Assembly: GCF_030272615.1 (NCBI RefSeq) | Contig: NC_081409.1 | Location: forward strand, 614,590,755 to 614,654,754 | DNA from: Cryptomeria japonica | Taxonomy: Eukaryota > Streptophyta > Pinopsida > Cupressales > Cupressaceae | Reading direction: 5' to 3' | DNA: 64,000 nt | Part shown: one piece after another, positions 58,162-64,000 of the stretch | Numbering within the stretch: position 1 is the stretch's first letter | How the letters are laid out: each line of letters opens with the position of its first letter | The notes under the pieces: generated by a model | The model's database searches: none | The model's input: the letters and a program-made list of their open reading frames with translations, nothing else | Told to the model about the DNA's origin: nothing | Position numbers and translations under genes: made by a program

Positions 58162-59053
58162 TGTTGATATTATGGATGTGTTGCATTGGTTTTTTCATTG
58201 ATGTCAATACTTATCAACACTTGTGAACACTTATCCACACTGGAGATCTTTGGTTATGTCCACTGGCATGTTCAGTGACATGCATAGTCACCGGTATCTA
58301 GTTCACTGACAGGTTATATTGTTCATCGACACTGAGGATGATCTGTTATCATCTGGAGATTACTTGGTTATGTTGAAGACATTGTTTGGACACTTGGTTT
58401 TGGTGATTGGGTTATTGGTCCAATTGAGTTTGCATATTTGCTGCTACCGGCAAATTGGTCTAGGTTAGCATTATCTATTCTAGATCAGCATGACATGTTA
58501 TGCAGATGTTTTATTGATTGGTCATTATTGTAAATGCATTGAGCCGACATGATGCATCACATATTGATTCATTTGTAATTGATTTAATTATAATATTCTT
58601 AGTGATCCGACCTACACATTTGGTCTTAGGTTTTGGTATATATGTAAGATCTCATTTGTGAGATTGAGATAGGGAATGTAGAAGATATTACAAGGTTGTA
58701 ATAAGGTATATGTGAATATAAGCAGACCTATACATGCAAACATCATTTGAAGATTCAAGGAAGGTATGAAGAAGACAATCTAAGCTTAACCGGTACTGAA
58801 TCTAGCATATGAAGATGCTATTTTGAGCAGTACATTATCATTGGATTTAAATATCCAATTGTAGTCAGTGTGACTCCCATTTTGTGATTGAGTAGTGATC
58901 TCTTGGTAGTTGGCCTTTCTGCATGTGCAGACCCCATTTGTATACACTTACTATCTGCAGTAGTATCATCTGATTGTGGGTAAGGTTTCCCACTATGATT
59001 TTTCCCCTTACTAGGTTTCCACGTCAAAATATTTGTGTCATGTGTTGTGGATG
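58162..59053 (+). repeat. Shared LTR between copies 1 and 2, 3'-truncated
   Basis: Matches 54051 to about 54960 (TGTTGATATT through GTGTTGTGGATGT), then stops and is followed at once by copia RT sequence. About 180 bases of LTR end plus PBS, gag, PR and integrase of copy 2 are missing at the junction. Confidence 0.9.
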
Positions 59054-60060
59054 TAAAGGTTATTAAAAGAAAGAAGGAATAGATTACAATGAAACCTTTG
59101 CACCGGTAGCCAGAATTGAGGCAGTTAGACTATTTCTTGCATTTGCAGCTCATAAGAACTATAAAGTTTATCAAATGGATGTAAAATGTGCATTTTTTAA
59201 TGGAGATGTAGATGAGGAAGTTTACATTGAACATCCTGATGGATTTTCTTTGACAGATAATAAGGATATGGTTTGTAGGTTAAGGAAAGCTTTATATGGA
59301 TTGAAGCAAGCTCCCAGAGCTTGGTATGCTAGACTGGATAAATATCTTTTGAAGCTTGGTTACACAAAAGTTAATGCTGACAGAAATTTGTATTACAAAG
59401 TTACCAATGATGATATTTTGGTTATTGAAGTATTTGTGGATGATATCATTTTTGGAGGTGGAGCAAATTTATGTAAGGACTTTGCTAACCAGATGCAAAA
59501 AGAATTTGAAATATCTATGATTGGAGAGATAAAAAAATTTCTAGGTTTGCAGACTTCATAAACAGATAAAGGTATATTCATATGTCAAACAAAGTACTTG
59601 AAGGAACTCTTGAAGAAATTTGGTATGGAAAATTCCAAACTTGTAAGTACTCCTATGACTACAACTGATAAATAGACATTGAAGGATGTTTCAACTCCTA
59701 TTAATTTGACAAGATACAAATCTATGATTGGAGGATTACTGTATTTGACACAAACCAAACCTGATATAATGAATGCAGTATGTATTGTTTCAAGATTTCA
59801 AAGCAATCTTAAAGAAAATCATGAATCTGCAATTAAAAGGATTTTCGGTACCTACAAGGCACAACAAATCTTGGTTTATGGTGTCCTAAGGATGAAAATT
59901 TTGATTTATGTGCATACACTGATGCAAATTGGGCAAGATATGTAGATGACAGAAAGAGTACCACTGGCAGTGCATTATTTCCTGGCACAAGATTGATTTC
60001 ATGGATAAGCAAGAGGTAGACTTGTACATCATTATCAACAGCAAAATCAGAATATGTTGC
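59054..60060 (+). pseudogene. Copy 2 copia RT and start of RNase H
   Basis: Begins mid-RT (GTAAAGG, then NETFAPVARIEAVRLFLAF). It contains YQMDVKCAFFNGDVDEEVYIEH, LRKALYGLKQAPRAWYARLDKY, IEVFVDDIIFGGG (motif C intact) and FLGLQTS, then a TAA at 59559 (CAA changed). STPMTTTDK, a TAG at 59672, and YKSMIGGLLYLTQTKPDIM follow. A one-base loss near 59850 shifts the frame in the FQYLQGT block. RNase H continues to AKSEYVA, where an insertion interrupts it. Confidence 0.92.
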
Positions 60061-60065
60061 AGTAG

Positions 60066-61435
60066 TTGTATACACATAAAAATTGGCTATGAGAAATTAA
60101 ATAAATATTTAATAATTATTCTTCTATTAAATAGTTAATTTGAAAAGATTAATTTATTTAATTCATTTTTCATATCTTTCTATTAATTAATATTTTATTA
60201 ATTAATTCATTTATCCTATTCCTCTAGTTAATTAAATATCTAATATTTAATTATCTCCTCCAAACAATTAAGTATCTAATATTTAATGGTTATTCTCCTA
60301 TCCTATAGTCTCAAATATTAAATAATTCTCAAAATTATTTAATCCCTTTTCCAACTCACCCTCCATCTCCACTTCATCTTCCCTTTGCCAACTCATCCAT
60401 CATGTGGCTAAGGAAATTAATATTTCTTAAATATTAATTTATCATTTATCTTCAACTACCAAAATTTAATGAAAATTGTGTACGTACACATATTTCATAA
60501 CCATTTCCTATATTCTCTCCAACACCCCCTACATCTTAGGAGGAATTTAGACCACTTGCCCTCTCATGCCTAAATTTCCTCCAAGCATCCCTAGATTCCC
60601 TCAATCAGCAACCCAGTCAAGGTGAGATGAGTGACACTTGTCATCTCCACATCATCTTCCCTTTGCCAACTCATCCATCATGTGGCTAAGGAAATTAATA
60701 ATTTTTAAATATTAATTTATTGTTTATCTTCAACTACCCAAATTTAATGAAAATTGTGTACGTGCACATATTTCATAACCATTTCCTATATTCTCTCCAA
60801 CACCCCCTACATCTTAGGAAGGACATGAGTCCACCTGTCTTCTCATGCCTAAATTTCCTCCAACCATCTCTAGATTCCCTCAGTCAGCAACCCAGTCAAG
60901 TTGAGATGAGTGACACTTGTCTTCTCCTTCCCCCTTTCTCTCAACCTTCACCTTTGCTCATAGCCATTCAAATCTATAGATCTTATCAGGACCGCTGATC
61001 TAAGCCACATCATCTAATCCTCTCAAGGTCTATAAAATCAAGAGCTTTAGTTGAGAGAGAGTTAGTCTTCAAATTAATCATATGCATCTGTGAGTTTTTG
61101 AAGCAAATAGAAAATAGCAATAGCAATTATCATATAGCATAATCATGTAGTATTTCATATCATAGTATCAGTTAACTACAAGTTATCAATCCATTCTTCA
61201 TATGCCATCTTGGAAGCCATCAGTGCATTGTATGAGAGCACACCATCTACAACCAGGAACAGTGGAGTTAGGACACAATGGGAAATAAGGCATGAAGGTA
61301 ATATTAGTATTTTATTTTATATGTACTTCATGTAGTTCCATTGGTTGAGTTTGGATTTCCTGTAGTATTTTCATTTATATTTTGTGAAACTAACTTATTG
61401 CAGGTAACATTCTGAGGATGAAATTCAAGTCGACA
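60066..61435. mobile_element. 1.37-kb insertion in copy 2 RNase H, probable solo LTR
   Basis: The RNase H frame is cut between GTTGCAGTAG and CAACTAATTG. CAGTAG stands on both sides (60060-60065, 61436-61441), so the insertion made a duplication of 5-6 bases. The insert starts TTGTATACAC and ends GTCGACA, has a TATA-like CTATAAAATC near 61029 and no coding frame or terminal inverted repeat. A solo LTR of another family fits best; the extra leading T leaves the exact ends uncertain. Confidence 0.75.
60364..60919. repeat. Two-copy 278-bp tandem duplication
   Basis: Units 60364-60641 and 60642-60919 both begin CATCTCCAC(T/A)TCATCTTCC and share GTGGCTAAGGAAATTAAT, AATGAAAATTGTGTACGT and CCAACACCCCCTACATCTTAGG in the same order, with few differences. 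The duplication lies within the insertion. Confidence 0.92.
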
Positions 61436-61785
61436 CAGTAGCAACTAATTGTACTCAGGTATTATGGATCAAGAAAATGTTCAAGGATATAAAGGTAAAA
61501 TGCAAAGAACCAATAATTATTTATTGTGATAATTCAACAGCAATTGATATATCAAAGAATCCGGTATTTCACTCTAAAACAAAGCATGTTTCTATTAAGT
61601 ATAATTTCCTGAAAGAGAATGTTGAAGCAAATGAATTGAGATTGGTTTATGTGAATACTACAGAGAAAATTGCAGATATATTTACAAATCCTTTGCCTAA
61701 GGAAACATTTGAATATCTCAGAGAGCATCTTGGGGTAATTTCCCCACCGGCAGGGACTAATAGAAAAATATTTTTCCGGCTTTGA
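61436..61785 (+). pseudogene. Copy 2 copia RNase H, remainder
   Basis: Resumes after the insertion with NCTQVLWIKKM, IIYCDNSTAIDISKN, HSKTKHVSIKYNFLKE, DIFTNPLPKETFEYLREHLG. The open frame runs from 61477 to 61785. Little decayed; the catalytic Asp of CDNS is kept. Confidence 0.92.
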
Positions 61786-62060
61786 TGGAGGAGAGCTACT
61801 TCTCAGGTGGAGTAGTTGGCTGAATGTTATGTTTTGAATTCTTAACTACTTTGGCATTTGATGTCAAAGGGGGAGAGATATCTATGGAAAAACATTATAC
61901 CTTGGGAGAGATATACTCTTTCGAGAGATGTATTTTGGTTTTGGTGTTTCTATATCGAACTTTGTATTGATCTATCTTTAGGATATTGTCAATTTATTTG
62001 GTTTTGGCATTCTTTTTTTGGCACTTAGATGTTTTTCCATCTAGTGTTGTCATCAATGCC

Positions 62061-62071
62061 AAAGGGGGAGA
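62061..62071 (+). other. Copy 2 polypurine tract
   Basis: AAAGGGGGAGA, one base before the LTR, with a twin AAAGGGGGAGAGA at about 61866-61878. Confidence 0.9.
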
Positions 62072-62072
62072 T

Positions 62073-63134
62073 TGTTGGTATTATGGATGACTTCGTCATG
62101 TGTTACATTGGTTTTGTCATTGATATCAACACTTATATTCTTGGAGGTCTACATTATGTTCACTGGTATGGTTAGTGGCTTATGCATAGTCACTGATATA
62201 TGTTCACCAATAGGTTATATGGTTCACTGGTAGTGATGATATCTTGGAGATCATTTTGTTATGTTGAAGACATGGATTGAAAGTTTGGATTTGGGGTTTT
62301 TCTTATTGGTCTAATTGGGTTGAGAGATTTACCTTTACTAATAGATAGGTCTAGGTTATGAAACGGTATTCTAGATCAGCACGACATGTTATGGAAATGG
62401 TTTATTGACTTGTTAATGTGGTAAATGTATTGAGCTAACATATTGTATCACATCAAGACTTATTTATAAAAGATTTAATTGTAATATCTTTAGTGAGCCG
62501 ACCTATACATTTGGTCTTAGGTTTTGTATAAATGATTGTAAGATCTTATTGAAGATCAAGATATAGGATCATGGTATGAGTGTGTTCGAATATTGAAGAG
62601 GGAAAATAAGCAGATCCTTGTGTGAATCACGTACACTATTCTAAGGTTGAAGGAAGGTTATGAAGGTGTTTGACACTCATGTTCAGAGCTTAAACCGGTA
62701 CTGAATCCATCATTGCAGATGCTATTTTTAGTAGTACATTGTTATTGCATTTAACCATCCAACTGTAGTCAGTGTGACTCCTATTTTCTAATTGAGCATT
62801 AAGCTCTAGGCGGTTGGCCTTTCTGCATGTGCAGACCCCATTTGTATACACTTACTATCTGCAGTAGTATCATCTAATTGTGGGTAAGGTTTCCCATCGT
62901 GGTTTTTCTCTTGACCAGGTTTCCACATCAAAATTTTTGTGTCATGTGTTGTGGATGTTGTTTCTATTTATGTTTCATGCATTAAGTTAAACTGGTACTG
63001 CTATAACCGTTAATCTATTTTACCAGCATTAAGTTTAGGTTGAAATATTTTGCATTTGGATTATAACTTATTGACAACTGGTTCACAACTAATTCACCCT
63101 ACCCCCTCTCAGTTGTCCTTCCCAGTTCCTAACA
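62073..63134 (+). repeat. LTR shared by copies 2 and 3
   Basis: TGTTGGTATT...GTTCCTAACA, 1062 bases, somewhat more diverged from the other copia LTRs, with a short GACTTCGTCATG insertion near its start. It is preceded by a PPT and followed by a PBS, so it is at once the 3' LTR of copy 2 and the 5' LTR of copy 3. Confidence 0.93.
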
Positions 63135-63136
63135 AT

Positions 63137-63148
63137 TGGTATCAGAGC
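63137..63148 (+). other. Copy 3 primer-binding site
   Basis: TGGTATCAGAGC, a perfect match, two bases after the LTR. Confidence 0.93.
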
Positions 63149-63190
63149 TAAGTCCTCTTTTTGCAAAAGCCTAACAGCTTGAGGAGATCC

Positions 63191-64000
63191 TGTGGAAACA
63201 AATATTTTTAGGAAGGACAGTCTGAAACTTGATGGAACTATGGTATATGGAAGATCATAATGGAAACACATTTGAACTACATTGGAAGAAATATATGGGA
63301 TGTTACTAAGAATGGCTATGTTGTTCCTATTCTGAATCAACCTCATCCACCAACATTGGCTAAGGACTTGGAGAATGGTTGCAAAGCAAGAGAAGCACTT
63401 CTGAGCACATTATCAAATAAGCAAATCATGGGATTATCAAACCAATCCACTGCTAAAGCTATTTGGGATAAGTTGGAAACACTAAATGAAGGATATACCA
63501 CTATCAAAATTGCAAAATTGGAATGTTACCATGTCAGGTATGAAAATTTTAAAATGGAAGAAGATGAAAGAATTTTTGCATTTATGGAAAGAGTTAATGA
63601 AATTGTTTTAGGAATACAATGTTGTGGAGGATCCTTAAGTGAAGAAGAAATTGTGTCTAAAGTTTTAAGATCTTTGCCACCAGCTTACAAAATGAAAGTG
63701 ACTGCTATTAATGAGTTGAGAACAATGCCTAATACTTCAGTTTCTAGAGATACTTTTGTTGGAAAACTTTCAGCATTTGAGCTTTAAAAGTTTGGTCCTG
63801 TTAAGACTAATTTATCTTTTAAAGCATCATCATCATCTGACAAAACTGATTGGAAAGTACTTTATGCAAAAGAACTTAAAGATATGAGGAGAGAAAATGA
63901 ACAACTTGAAGAACTTGAAGCACTATTTGCAAGGAAGATGCCTAAAGGTCCAACAGGAAGTAAGTATGATGGTAAAGCACCTTTCAAATATTTTAATTGC
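63191..64000 (+). pseudogene. Copy 3 copia gag, running off the window
   Basis: Starts GTG where E5 has ATG. A 4-base loss in the GGTNYG block (near 63236) shifts the frame, so the open part begins METHLNYIGRNIWDV at 63260. It continues DKLETLNEG, DERIFAFMERVNEIV, CCGGSLSEEEIVSKVL, LPPAYKMKVTAIN to a TAA at 63785 (LSAFEL*). A coiled linker follows, and the last bases read K-Y-F-N-C, the start of the knuckle with Tyr replacing the first Cys. The element continues beyond 64000. Confidence 0.92.

Larger units (their letters stand above)
54051..59053 (+). mobile_element. E5: Ty1/copia copy 1 of the tandem array, internally deleted
   Basis: 5' LTR 54051-55136, PBS, gag, PR, most of integrase, then a direct jump into RNase H, PPT and the next LTR (58162-59053). 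The family is the same as E3. The missing RT region corresponds to about 1.5 kb of E3 (42135 to 43665). The copy cannot make RT but keeps terminal and packaging sequences. Confidence 0.93.

Noticed and set aside
60066-61435. Helitron or MITE for the insertion in copy 2
   Set aside because: It has a 5-6 base duplication and no terminal inverted repeats, and lacks the A/T insertion rule and CTRR end of Helitrons.

Overview
The window is retrotransposon-derived plant DNA in which I recognise no host gene, rRNA, tRNA or CRISPR. Evidence for a plant: Ty1/copia and Ty3/gypsy polyproteins of plant type, primer-binding sites resembling the 3' end of initiator-Met tRNA (TGGTATCAGAGC), TG...CA long terminal repeats, 5-bp target duplications, large microsatellites, and stops that mostly look like C-to-T decay. 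The density and age of the elements fit a large, slowly purged genome; a gymnosperm is possible but not shown.

Left part (1-16029): unassigned DNA; a 1.6-kb tract of alternating polypyrimidine and polypurine blocks (1121-2757); a decayed minus-strand gypsy copy (gag to RNase H, 3345-6384); non-coding and gag-like debris (6385-9610); a plus-strand gypsy copy with leader, PBS, gag, PR, RT, RNase H and a cut-off integrase (9611-15208); and an antisense copia RT scrap (15209-15628).

Centre (about 16030-50942): a nest of five elements that can be unpacked base by base. Host E1 (plus strand) has a 5' LTR split in two places. E2 (minus strand, 16354-38471, duplication TTAAA) sits in that LTR. E4 (minus strand, 20022-37032) sits inside E2's reading frame. 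A solo LTR of the E4 family (31727-36030, duplication TTAGG/TTTGG) sits inside E4's 5' LTR. Copia element E3 (38937-45671, duplication TCATC) sits elsewhere in E1's 5' LTR. E1 and E2 have no detectable pol but encode related proteins: a coiled-coil N-terminus and a shared domain I cannot assign; E1 also has zinc knuckles. E2 shares an 18-nt PPT/LTR junction with the copia elements. E4 is non-coding, with LTRs of about 4.4-4.6 kb and a 3.7-kb interior, the architecture called LARD in cereals.

Right part (50943-64000): a gypsy RT fragment of Tat/Ogre-like type (50943-52651), an orphan LTR-like stretch (53051-54050), then a head-to-tail copia array, LTR-interior-LTR-interior-LTR-interior (54051-64000), in which neighbouring copies share LTRs and carry deletions and a 1.4-kb insertion. 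The autonomous-type copia copies could have supplied enzymes to the pol-less elements; that is inference.
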